A stretch of 64,000 nt of DNA. Origin: an uncultured Clostridia bacterium (GTDB lineage Bacteria; Bacillota; Clostridia; TANB77; CAG-508). The stretch spans positions 62,001-126,000 of the forward strand of contig CAKPKJ010000004.1 in the NCBI GenBank assembly GCA_934167445.1. Direction: 5' to 3'. The first letter of the stretch is position 1. Every line of letters begins with the position of its first letter. Of the stretch, positions 47,121 through 54,763 are shown piece after piece. Below the pieces are notes generated by a model. It saw nothing but the letters and a program-made list of their open reading frames with translations. It was not told where the DNA came from and ran no database searches. A program made the translations under genes and the position numbers.

Positions 47121-50100
47121 ATGAACTTAAAAAGTGAGAGAGGGTCAGTAACTATATATGTTTTATCTGTTACAATATGCGTAACATTAATTTTATTAAG
47201 CATATTTGTAGGAATGATGAATAAAAATTCTTCACAATACAAACAAATAGAGCAAATTTATAACGAATATGCTGGGGAATCTAATAATGAAAAAATAGAC
47301 AATGTGTATGAAGATACTATCAATGCAACCAATGGGCAAGTTCAAATATCAGCATATTTTTACAAACAATCTGGTGAAAAATATGATTTAAGTGAATATA
47401 CAAATGAGTCACTAACTTTAAAAGTTAGTTGTTCTGGTGGAAGCAATGGCGAAAAAGCAAAAATAACAATTGGAAATAAAGTTGTAGAATATACAAGTCA
47501 AGGAATAATAATTGATGAAAATTGTGTGATTAAAATAGTGTATTCTGGAAAACAAAAAACAATAACAGTAAATGGAATTGACAAAACAGCTCCAACAGCA
47601 TCAAAAACGGAAGTTAAGAATTTAACAGCAACAGGATATGATGTATATGTATATAATGTTGCAGACTCAGGTTCAGGAGTAAATAGAGTACAATTCCCAA
47701 CTTGGACAGAAAGCAATGGACAAGATGATATTATTTCAGATTGGGTAACAAACTCAAAGTCAACAGGAACAAAACAATCAGATGGAACAACTTGGGTATA
47801 TCATGTAAATACAGCAGACCATAAAAATGAATATGGAAAATATAATACACATATATATGCATATGATAACCTTGGAAATAGCAAAATGGTAGGAAATGTG
47901 GCACCAACAGTACCAGGGGTAACTGTACCAGGGGTAACTGTAACATATAATTACTCAGAAAATGGTGGAACATCAGCAACAAAAACATCAGCAACAGTAG
48001 GATATAATTCAGCAGTTGATTTAACACCAACAGCAACAAAGAGTGGATATACATTTGTAGGATGGAATACAAACAAAGATGCAACAACAGCATTAAGTAG
48101 TTTAAATGCACCTGCATCAGGAGCAACACTATATGCAATATTTAAAAAAGATATAACAGCAACATATAAATATTGGAATGGAAGTGCAACAACATCAACA
48201 ACAAAATCTGCAACTGTATATAATAAAACAACATCAGCAACAATAACAGCACCAACAATTGCAAACTCAAGCAAAGATGGAATTACATATACAGCAAGAG
48301 GATGGTCAACTTCAAATACAGGAAATGCAACAATTGCAGTAACAAGTGGAGGCTCACAAACAATAAGTGCAAATACAACATATTATGGAGCATATCAAGC
48401 AACAATAACAGCAACATTCTACTATCATAAAGGAACAGACCAATATGCTAGAGCACAAACAAGTGTGGAAGCAAGTGGAATAAGATATATGAACTCATCA
48501 GGAGTATATATAAATAGTAGTATAACAATACCAACAGAAGTAACAGCAAGTACAGGATATTATGGAACACAATATAAAGGGGTTGCAAGTGCAGTAAGTT
48601 CATCAACTGCAGTAGCACCAAATACAGGAACAACTAAATATTATGCATTCTATAATGTTGGAATAACATATTATTATTACAATGGTTTCGCACATACAAG
48701 TTCAACAGGTATAAGAACAGCAACAACAGATGGCTATATTTATTCAAATAAAGTGGATAAGGAACCAACACCATCAAATTATGATGGAGCAGCATTTAGC
48801 CATTGGTCATATGCTGTAACTAAATATAGTGATGACTATAAATGTACACCAACAACAACTGCAATGTTAGCATTATATGCGGTGTATCCAAAAACAGTAA
48901 CAGCAATATTTAATTACTATAATGGTAGTGCAGCAACAACCACTGCATTAGGAACAAAATATTATATATCTAAATCAGGAGGAGTAAATACATATAATAA
49001 TAATATTAGTGTACCTTCAGCAGTTAGCTCAAGCAAAGGACCATCTGGTATAGCATACTCACATATATCTACTACTAGAACAGGTTCAGCTACAACACCT
49101 AATACATCAACAGGAATATATTATGCAGTTTATAAAAAGACAGTTACAGCAACTAAAAGGGAATATAACAATAAGACTTCAAGCTTAACAGGAACAGCAT
49201 ATGGATATTATGACGGAAAAGCAACAAATGCAAGAATAAATTTAGGAACATCAACAGCAAGTGGATATACATTTAGAGGTTGGTCAACTTCAGCTGCAGC
49301 AGATGCAACTACAGTAAATGCAACAGTAAGTTTAGTAAATAACACAACATATTATGCTTCATATAGTTCAACTCCAACAATTTCATTAACATATAATGCT
49401 AATAGTGGAAGCGGAGCACCTGGAAGTCAAACAGGAAAAATAACAAGATACATGAATTATGTGGGAACAACTAAAGATTCTGGCTCAGTTACTTTAACAG
49501 TAAGTGCAACAAAACCAACAAGAAGCGGATATACATTTGTTAGCTGGAATACAAAAAGTGATGGCACAGGTACAAGCTATGCTCCAGGAGCTACACTAAA
49601 GACTAGCGCAAATGTCACATTATACGCAATTTGGAAAAAAGAAGTGAAAGTAGGAGATATAATTTCATTAACATCAATAAAAGGAACAACAGAAAGATTT
49701 TATGTATTATCATATGACGAAAGTACACAAAAAGCAAAAGCCTTGGCAGAGTGGAATTTAAAAGTTGGAGCAATTTGCGATAGTAATGGTAATGAAACAG
49801 GTGACGTAGATATAAATGCAGTTAATTATGGATTGCAAGACAAAACAATGAAAGGTTGGGTTAGTGGACAAGAAAGAAAAGGAACAGTAATATTTTCAAG
49901 ATATGGATATTGGGATGATACATATACTCCACAAGGAAGTTCAAGCTATCCATGGGTATATAATAATAAATCAAACTTATATCAATATGTAGAATCATAT
50001 AAAACATTATTAGGAAATACAGACAAAGTGAGTGAAGTAAGTTTAGCATCATATGAAGATATTAATGCATTATTGTATATATCAAACTATACTTGGTTGT

Positions 50101-50255
50101 ACAGTACATCATTTTGGCTTGGGTCCGCTAATAGCTCTTCGAGCTTCTACGTGTGGAGTATGAGCACGTACGGCAACTTAAACTTCAGCAACTGCAGCGC
50201 TGACGGCACTTACGGGGTTCGCCCAGTTATAACTATCGATACGTCGAAAATCTAA
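47121..50255 (+). CDS. Prepilin-anchored InlB-repeat protein with DUF6273-like variable end
   Basis: A 1044-residue surface protein. SERGSVTIYVLSVTICVTLI (residues 5-24 and beyond) is a prepilin/TadE-like membrane leader. A stalk of InlB_B/Listeria-Bacteroides repeats spans about 260-840, each with a 'TGYTFxGW...ATLYAIxxK' pattern, e.g. SGYTFVGWNTNKDA and NVTLYAIWKK. A perfect 15-base tandem repeat (PGVTVPGVTV) occurs near 47905. The C-terminal 190 residues (KVGDIISL to the end) resemble the DUF6273 lectin-like domain, finishing FWLGSANSSSSFY and GVRPVITID. The last ~120 bases change composition abruptly (see variable region entry). It is the main gene of the gdpP-rplI island; inferred role is ligand-binding display on a long stalk. 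Confidence 0.82.
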   Translation: MNLKSERGSVTIYVLSVTICVTLILLSIFVGMMNKNSSQYKQIEQIYNEYAGESNNEKIDNVYEDTINATNGQVQISAYFYKQSGEKYDLSEYTNESLTLKVSCSGGSNGEKAKITIGNKVVEYTSQGIIIDENCVIKIVYSGKQKTITVNGIDKTAPTASKTEVKNLTATGYDVYVYNVADSGSGVNRVQFPTWTESNGQDDIISDWVTNSKSTGTKQSDGTTWVYHVNTADHKNEYGKYNTHIYAYDNLGNSKMVGNVAPTVPGVTVPGVTVTYNYSENGGTSATKTSATVGYNSAVDLTPTATKSGYTFVGWNTNKDATTALSSLNAPASGATLYAIFKKDITATYKYWNGSATTSTTKSATVYNKTTSATITAPTIANSSKDGITYTARGWSTSNTGNATIAVTSGGSQTISANTTYYGAYQATITATFYYHKGTDQYARAQTSVEASGIRYMNSSGVYINSSITIPTEVTASTGYYGTQYKGVASAVSSSTAVAPNTGTTKYYAFYNVGITYYYYNGFAHTSSTGIRTATTDGYIYSNKVDKEPTPSNYDGAAFSHWSYAVTKYSDDYKCTPTTTAMLALYAVYPKTVTAIFNYYNGSAATTTALGTKYYISKSGGVNTYNNNISVPSAVSSSKGPSGIAYSHISTTRTGSATTPNTSTGIYYAVYKKTVTATKREYNNKTSSLTGTAYGYYDGKATNARINLGTSTASGYTFRGWSTSAAADATTVNATVSLVNNTTYYASYSSTPTISLTYNANSGSGAPGSQTGKITRYMNYVGTTKDSGSVTLTVSATKPTRSGYTFVSWNTKSDGTGTSYAPGATLKTSANVTLYAIWKKEVKVGDIISLTSIKGTTERFYVLSYDESTQKAKALAEWNLKVGAICDSNGNETGDVDINAVNYGLQDKTMKGWVSGQERKGTVIFSRYGYWDDTYTPQGSSSYPWVYNNKSNLYQYVESYKTLLGNTDKVSEVSLASYEDINALLYISNYTWLYSTSFWLGSANSSSSFYVWSMSTYGNLNFSNCSADGTYGVRPVITIDTSKI
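50112..50235 (+). other. Candidate DGR variable region 3
   Basis: From TGGCTTGGG to CGCCCAGTT the DNA is strongly G/C-enriched in an AT-rich gene. Codons are almost all NNC or NNG: AGC, TTC, TAC, ACG, GGC, AAC, TGC and GAC. The encoded SSSSFYVWSMSTYGNLNFSN keeps the scaffold W and GVRPV positions. Such N-N-C spread around AAC codons is the footprint of adenine-specific DGR mutagenesis. Confidence 0.55.
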
Positions 50256-50273
50256 AGAGGCTTTAGCCTCTTT
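50254..50273 (+). repeat. Perfect hairpin directly after variable region 3
   Basis: AAAGAGGC and GCCTCTTT with a four-base TTTA loop start at the stop codon. DGRs need a short GC-containing hairpin/cruciform with a four-base loop just after the variable region, so placement and size fit. A second hairpin (GGGAGC/GCTCCC) follows at 50276-50304. Confidence 0.6.
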
Positions 50274-50329
50274 CTGGGAGCAAGTTTTTGGAAAAAACGG
50301 CTCCCTCGCCTATTCATCTTGACAAACTC

Positions 50330-50366
50330 AAAAAATCTAGTGAGAATTTTACTCACTAGATTTTTT
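50330..50366. terminator. Bidirectional terminator between converging lectin-end genes
   Basis: AAAAAATCTAGTGAG pairs perfectly with CTCACTAGATTTTTT around seven bases. It lies midway between the plus-strand gene ending at 50255 and the minus-strand remnant ending at 50505. Confidence 0.88.
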
Positions 50367-50411
50367 ATATATTCTATCTGAAAATTGGTCTAAGAATTTT
50401 ATCAACTTTAA

Positions 50412-50476
50412 TCAAACTGAAAGCTTCTTACGAAGCTAATTTCAGTTTGACTTCTTAGCGTTATTTACATAACGCT
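50412..50476 (-). repeat. Two further hairpins downstream of variable region 4
   Basis: TCAAACTGAA/TTCAGTTTGA encloses AGCTTC-TTAC-GAAGCT (50412-50450), and AGCGTTA/TAACGCT lies at 50457-50476. Read from the minus strand the first has a GTAA tetraloop like the hairpin at 50485. Confidence 0.55.
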
Positions 50477-50484
50477 TTTATCTG

Positions 50485-50512
50485 CTTTCTAATTTTTTAC
50501 AAAATTAGAAAG
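50485..50512 (-). repeat. Perfect hairpin with GTAA loop right after variable region 4
   Basis: A 12-base perfect stem (CTTTCTAATTTT with AAAATTAGAAAG on minus strand) closed by a GTAA loop. The stop codon of the restored reading frame lies within the stem. Stem, four-base loop and position match DGR post-VR hairpins. Confidence 0.6.
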
Positions 50513-51324
50513 TCGCACTCAAGCGGACATAGTAGTTGCGATTGACGCCGTCGTTGCTCATATAGCCGTCGTCGAAGCTCGCGAACCACGCGCTGTAAGC
50601 GCTGAGCTGCGAAGATGACCAGTAGTAGTAGCTAAGGCCGAAGTTTTTCATAATATTTTTCGCTTGAACTATATTTTGATATGCCTAATTCTCCTCCAAA
50701 TGCTGCCCATTCTGCCCTAGATGGCACAAACCATCCATTTTTTACTTCTTCTTGTATTTGTCCCCACATATCTTTATGATATGAACAGCTATTTTGAGCT
50801 CCATATGCTTTTGCATTCCATTTTGATATCATTGTTGTTGTATTTGATTTTCCTATTCCAAAATCTCCTAATGTTGTGGCTGCATAATCACTCATTTTAC
50901 CATCTGCTGCATTATACCAGTCATAAAATGTTCCATTTCTTTTTCCATCTATATCTGTCAACGCCATTATATAAAATCTGTCTTTTCCTGTTCCTGTTGG
51001 TGATATTACATCCTTTGTTCCAAATCCTTCATTTGCTTTATAATTTGTTTTACTTATATAATAGTCTTTTAGTCCTTCTGTTACTGTTGGTATTGTATAA
51101 TATGTTCCATTTGAATTATTCCATTGTCCACTGCCTTGATTTCCTACTGCCAAGTCTGCATATATTACTCCATCTACTGTTCCATCTGCATCTATATCTG
51201 CATAATATCCTACATATGATGTACTTTTTGAAATTTTGTTTCCCCAGTTTCCCCAGATTGCATATAATGTGACATTTGCGCAATGTATGCAAGTCGAATT
51301 TTGTCGAACGATTTTTGTTGACAA
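50505..51324 (-). pseudogene. 5'-truncated, frameshifted lectin-fold gene with DGR-type end
   Basis: Read on the minus strand from about 51284, NVTLYAIWGNWGNKI is the end of an InlB-type repeat as in the 47121 protein. A C-terminal lectin-like domain follows (YYADIDADGTVDGVIYADLA, TFYDWYNAADGKMSDYAA, NGWFVPSRAEWAAFGGELG). The ORF then stops at EKLRP (50632). Removing one A from the A5 run near 50646 restores YYENFGLSYYYWSSSQLSAY and a frame continuing to TAA at 50505. The 5' part (signal and repeats) is missing: homology stops where the Rpn leader repeat begins, and the apparent start at 51324 is inside that repeat. So the gene was cut by the arrival or rearrangement of the Rpn unit. Confidence 0.7.
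50516..50640 (-). other. Candidate DGR variable region 4
   Basis: On the minus strand: GGCCTTAGCTACTACTACTGG and onward, a stretch with AGC, TAC, TTC, GAC, GGC, AAC, CGC codons and high G/C. It encodes YYWSSSQLSAYSAWFASFDD and a VNRNYYVRLSATF end. Only a few AAC codons remain, so it is a diversified variable region and not a template repeat. Confidence 0.55.
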
Positions 51325-51616
51325 GCAGAGTATAGCCTGTTACAATACTTATAATTTATATTCAAATATTTATTAAAATTTTAAAAATCATTTATTAGTT
51401 ATATTGTAAAATTTATTTTTAGAATTCATTAATATTTAAAAATTCAACTCAAATTTTATCTAAATATTCAAAATTCAAATAACGTAGTAAACAAAAGAAA
51501 AATTAAATAAAAGTAAGAAAATGTGAGCTTTTTATATGAAATTGCTAAATCAGACAAAAAGATTAAAATTGCTCATATGATAAAAACAAATTATAATGAA
51601 GGAGGTAAAAGCTATA
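51291..51616 (+). repeat. Rpn-unit leader, copy 2
   Basis: Near-identical to 20846-21170, from the GTCGAA boxes through promoter, AT-rich leader and GGAGG site. Divergence is mostly point changes plus a few indels, showing an old but well-kept duplication. Confidence 0.8.
51318..51346 (+). promoter_or_regulatory. Promoter in Rpn leader copy 2
   Basis: TTGACA, 17 bases, TACAAT. The spacer has diverged from copy 1 in several positions while both boxes and the spacing are kept, which argues for function. Confidence 0.7.
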
Positions 51617-52729
51617 GAAAATAGAGAAAAAATAATATATAGAGATTACAAAAATATCATGTCAAATCCACCAGAGTTTTTAAAAGATGCAATGAACCTT
51701 GCACAAGTATTTAGTAATACTAAAACGAAGATTCATCACGAACACGATAAAATGGTAAAGAAAATATTAGAAAATAAGAAGGAAGCAGCAGAATTTATAA
51801 ATAGAGCAATAAAGCTGTGTGAACCAATAAAACCAGATGATTTAATAAATTACAATAAAGAATATATAACAGACTTTTTTGAAATAAGAGAAGCAGATGT
51901 GGTCTATAAATTTAAGAATAATAATGTATTTTTCCTAATTGAACATCAACGAAAAGTAGATTACTCAATGCCATATAGAATATTTGAATATAAAAGTGAA
52001 ATATTAAAAAGCAATGTAGACAGAGAGGGAATAAAACAAAAGAATTATAAAGTGCTACAAATAATAGCAGTAGTAATATATACAGGTGCAGGAAAATGGA
52101 AAGTACCACAAAACTTACTACAAGTACAAGAACAATGTACTACATACTTAAAGGAACAGCTAGGAATTAATAGTTTTTATGTTTTAGAAGATATAAATAA
52201 ATACTCAAACCAAGAATTACTAGAAAGTGATAATCTTTTAGAAAAAATCTTCTTACTAGAGAAATCTAAGAACGAAGAAGAAGTAAAAGAAAACTTTATA
52301 AAAATAGTAGAAAAATTACAGGAAGAAGAAAACCAAGGAAAAATAACAAAAGAAGCAAAAGAAGAATTTGAAAAAAACATTATAAAAATACTATTACCAA
52401 AGATAAGCATCAAAGAGATGAAAGAACAACTGGAAAAAGTAGAAAAAACAAATAGGAAAGGACGTGATCAAATGTATGGATTAGCAGTATGCGATATGTT
52501 AGCAAGAGAAAACAGAATAATGAGAAAAAACAGTGAAAAAATTGGTGAAAAGAGAGGCAGAGCAATCGGTGAAAAACAGGGCAGAGCAATCGGCGAAAAG
52601 TGTGGATTAAAAAACGGAATAATACAAGTAGCAACTAATATGTTAAAAGCTAAAAGGAATCCTTCAATGATAAAAAATATGACAGGATTAACAGACGAAG
52701 AATTAGAAAAAATAAGTACAAAAATGTAA
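51596..52729 (+). CDS. Rpn-family PD-(D/E)XK nuclease/putative transposase, full length
   Basis: A 377-residue Rpn-like protein. The N-terminal nuclease domain includes HHEHDKMVKKIL (about 48-59), Asp in EADVVYKFKNN (about 99-109) and Glu-x-x/His-Gln in FFLIEHQRK (about 112-120), the PD-(D/E)XK pattern. A linker with LLQVQEQCTTYLKEQLG follows, then a Glu-rich coiled coil (about 205-290), three IGEKxGRA repeats (about 315-340) and a C-terminal helical pair (NMLKAKRNPSMIKNMTGLTDEEL). Family members cut DNA and stimulate recombination; several protect against phage. The Shine-Dalgarno GGAGG points to an ATA codon at 51614, while ATG 51596 has none. A domain-deleted copy is at 21150. The DUF4143 ATPase follows 96 bases later. 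Confidence 0.85.
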   Translation: MKEVKAIENREKIIYRDYKNIMSNPPEFLKDAMNLAQVFSNTKTKIHHEHDKMVKKILENKKEAAEFINRAIKLCEPIKPDDLINYNKEYITDFFEIREADVVYKFKNNNVFFLIEHQRKVDYSMPYRIFEYKSEILKSNVDREGIKQKNYKVLQIIAVVIYTGAGKWKVPQNLLQVQEQCTTYLKEQLGINSFYVLEDINKYSNQELLESDNLLEKIFLLEKSKNEEEVKENFIKIVEKLQEEENQGKITKEAKEEFEKNIIKILLPKISIKEMKEQLEKVEKTNRKGRDQMYGLAVCDMLARENRIMRKNSEKIGEKRGRAIGEKQGRAIGEKCGLKNGIIQVATNMLKAKRNPSMIKNMTGLTDEELEKISTKM

Positions 52730-52776
52730 AATATTACATTTATTCAATATGAAAAAGTGCAATAAAATACAAAAAC

Positions 52777-52805
52777 TTGACTTATAATATTATAAAAGTT
52801 ATAAT
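52777..52805 (+). promoter_or_regulatory. Promoter of DUF4143 ATPase gene
   Basis: TTGACT, 17 bases, TATAAT, about 21 bases before the start codon. Confidence 0.7.
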
Positions 52806-52811
52806 ATTATA
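52783..52811. repeat. Tandem 12-bp palindromes over the ATPase promoter
   Basis: TATAATATTATA occurs twice, 5 bases apart (52783-52794 and 52800-52811), covering the spacer and the -10 box. Each copy is self-complementary, so two adjacent dimer-binding sites (an operator) are plausible. Confidence 0.55.
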
Positions 52812-52825
52812 TAGAAGGTGAGTGT

Positions 52826-54115
52826 ATGAAAAGAAAAATATATAATGAATTATTAAAGTGGAAAAAAATGAAAAAAAACAAAATGCCATTAGTATTATAT
52901 GGTGCAAGGCAAGTTGGAAAAACATATATTGTTACTGAGTTTGGAAGGGAAAACTATAATAATATGGTATATGTGAATTTTGAGCAAGATGAAAAAATAA
53001 TTCCATATTTTGAAGATAGTGTTTCTCCAGAAGAAATAATAAAAGTTTTGGAAAGTTTTTATAATGAAAAAATTGTACCAGGTCAAACATTAATATTCTT
53101 TGATGAGGTTCAAAACTGTAATAGAGCACTAACATCTCTAAAATATTTTACAGAGAATGCACCAGAATATGATATTATTGCGGCAGGAAGTTTATTGGGT
53201 GTTGCAATAAATAGAAAAAAGTATTCTTTTCCGGTAGGAAAAGTTATACTAAAAACAGTATATCCATTAGATTTTGAGGAATTTCTTTGGGCAAAGAATA
53301 AAGAATTATTGGTTAATAAGATAAAAAAAGCGTATGAAACTAATAGTCCTTTAAATGAAGGATTACATAAAGAAGCAATGGAACTATATAAAGAATTTCT
53401 TATTGTTGGTGGAATGCCCATGGCAGTAAAAAGCTATATAGAAGAAGTGAAAACAATAGATTATACAGAAATTCAGAGTTTGATTTTGTCAGCATATACA
53501 GCTGATATGGCCAAATATACAGACAATAGTCAAAGTATAAAAACTATTTCAGCATATGAATCAATACCAAGTCAATTAGGAAAAGACAATAAAAAGTTTC
53601 AATATTCGATGATACAGAAAGGTGCTAGAGCGTCATTATTTGGAGAATCTATTGACTGGTTAATTAATTCGGGATTAGTGTTAAAATGTTATAAAACAAC
53701 AAGAGGGGATGTACCACCTAATATGTTTGCAGATGTATCATCATTTAAAATTTATATGAGTGATGTAGGGTTGTTATCAAATAGGACAAAGATAACTAAG
53801 AATAATTTAGACGAATATAACAAATTATATAAAGGAGCAATTACAGAAAATTATGTTGCGAATCAATTAGTACAGAATGGATATGAACTATATTATTGGG
53901 AATCAAGAACAGGGAGTGAAGTTGATTTTGTCATAATAAAAGATGAAAAAATAATTCCAATTGAGGTAAAATCATCAGAAAATGTAAAAGCGAAAAGTTT
54001 ACAAAGTTTTATAAAACAATATAGTCCCGAATATAGTATCAGAATTTCAAGTAAAAATTTTGGAATGGAAAATAATATAAAATCAGTTCCATTGTATGCA
54101 ACATTTATGATTTAA
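52826..54115 (+). CDS. AAA ATPase with C-terminal DUF4143/nuclease-like domain
   Basis: A 429-residue protein. Walker A is GARQVGKTY (about 26-34), Walker B LIFFDEVQ (about 90-97), and the sensor region AAGSLLGV (about 115). The middle contains the family's PLDFEEFLWA segment and a winged-helix-like part. The DUF4143 end has ENYVANQLVQNGYELYYWES and SEVDFVIIKDEKIIPIEVKSS, an Asp...Glu-x-Lys pattern of the PD-(D/E)XK fold. Function of this ATPase family is not settled. It has its own promoter with palindromic repeats and a terminator, and sits between an Rpn nuclease and rplI. A C-terminal fragment of a relative is at 18868. Confidence 0.88.
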   Translation: MKRKIYNELLKWKKMKKNKMPLVLYGARQVGKTYIVTEFGRENYNNMVYVNFEQDEKIIPYFEDSVSPEEIIKVLESFYNEKIVPGQTLIFFDEVQNCNRALTSLKYFTENAPEYDIIAAGSLLGVAINRKKYSFPVGKVILKTVYPLDFEEFLWAKNKELLVNKIKKAYETNSPLNEGLHKEAMELYKEFLIVGGMPMAVKSYIEEVKTIDYTEIQSLILSAYTADMAKYTDNSQSIKTISAYESIPSQLGKDNKKFQYSMIQKGARASLFGESIDWLINSGLVLKCYKTTRGDVPPNMFADVSSFKIYMSDVGLLSNRTKITKNNLDEYNKLYKGAITENYVANQLVQNGYELYYWESRTGSEVDFVIIKDEKIIPIEVKSSENVKAKSLQSFIKQYSPEYSIRISSKNFGMENNIKSVPLYATFMI

Positions 54116-54120
54116 TTCTA

Positions 54121-54158
54121 AGACCTTCTTAATAGTATTTACTAGGAGAAGGTTTTTT
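54121..54158 (+). terminator. Terminator at the end of the accessory island
   Basis: ACCTTCT pairs with AGAAGGT and is followed by T6. Confidence 0.7.
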
Positions 54159-54172
54159 ATGTTGTGCAAGCC

Positions 54173-54201
54173 TTGAAAAATGCCCCAAAATAGTGTACAA
54201 T
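54173..54201 (+). promoter_or_regulatory. Promoter of rplI-dnaB
   Basis: TTGAAA, 17 bases, TACAAT. It gives rplI-dnaB transcription independent of gdpP. Confidence 0.7.
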
Positions 54202-54227
54202 AAAGCGGTATAGAAAGGCGTGATAAT

Positions 54228-54674
54228 ATGAAAGTTATATTAAAAGCAGATATAAAAGGAGTAGGAAAAAAAGACCAAGTAATAAATGCATCAGATGGAT
54301 ATGTAAGAAATTTTTTGTTTCCAAAAAATTTAGCAGTAGAAGCTAATAGCGAAAATATGAGTAAATTAAAAGCTAAAGAAAATTCAAAAGCATATAAAAA
54401 AGGACAAGAAAAAGAAGAAGCTAAAAAAGTAGCAGAAAAGCTAGCAGGGATTCAATTAAAAGTTCCTGTAAAAGCAGGAGAAAACGGCAAAATATTTGGA
54501 GGAGTATCAGCCAAAGAAATAGCAGATTTATTAAAAGAAAATTATAAAATAGAAGTTGATAAAAAGAAGATAGACTTAAAAGATACAATAAAAACATTAG
54601 GATTGCGTACAATAAATATAAAATTATACGAAGGAGTAATTGGAAAATTAAAAGTAGACGTAATTAGTAAATAA
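54228..54674 (+). CDS. rplI: 50S ribosomal protein L9
   Basis: A 148-residue protein of normal L9 length and design. The N-terminal domain has MKVILKADIKGVGKKDQVI and GYVRNFLFPKNLAVEA, then a long connecting helix (about 41-75) and a C-terminal RNA-binding domain (GENGKIFGGVSAKEIADLL). Start after AAGGCG-like weak site; ATG is the only sensible start. dnaB follows 89 bases later. Confidence 0.96.
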   Translation: MKVILKADIKGVGKKDQVINASDGYVRNFLFPKNLAVEANSENMSKLKAKENSKAYKKGQEKEEAKKVAEKLAGIQLKVPVKAGENGKIFGGVSAKEIADLLKENYKIEVDKKKIDLKDTIKTLGLRTINIKLYEGVIGKLKVDVISK

Positions 54675-54763
54675 ACTAGGATAATAAATTGAGCAAAAAG
54701 AAGTTTCGGCGTTTAATAAAGTTAAGGCTTTTATAACCTCTAAACTGTACTTACAAGAAGGGA

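Noticed and set aside
47905..47945. CRISPR-like or phase-variation tandem repeat
   Set aside because: Only two copies of a 15-base unit in frame (PGVTVPGVTV); a simple stalk duplication. No CRISPR array was seen anywhere in the window.
50516..50640. Template repeat of a DGR
   Set aside because: Only a few AAC codons remain and it is part of a coding end, so it fits a variable region better. No reverse transcriptase is nearby.
50721..51272. 183-codon Leu/His/Phe-rich plus-strand frame
   Set aside because: It is the complement of the lectin-fold remnant; amino acid content is typical of a shadow frame.
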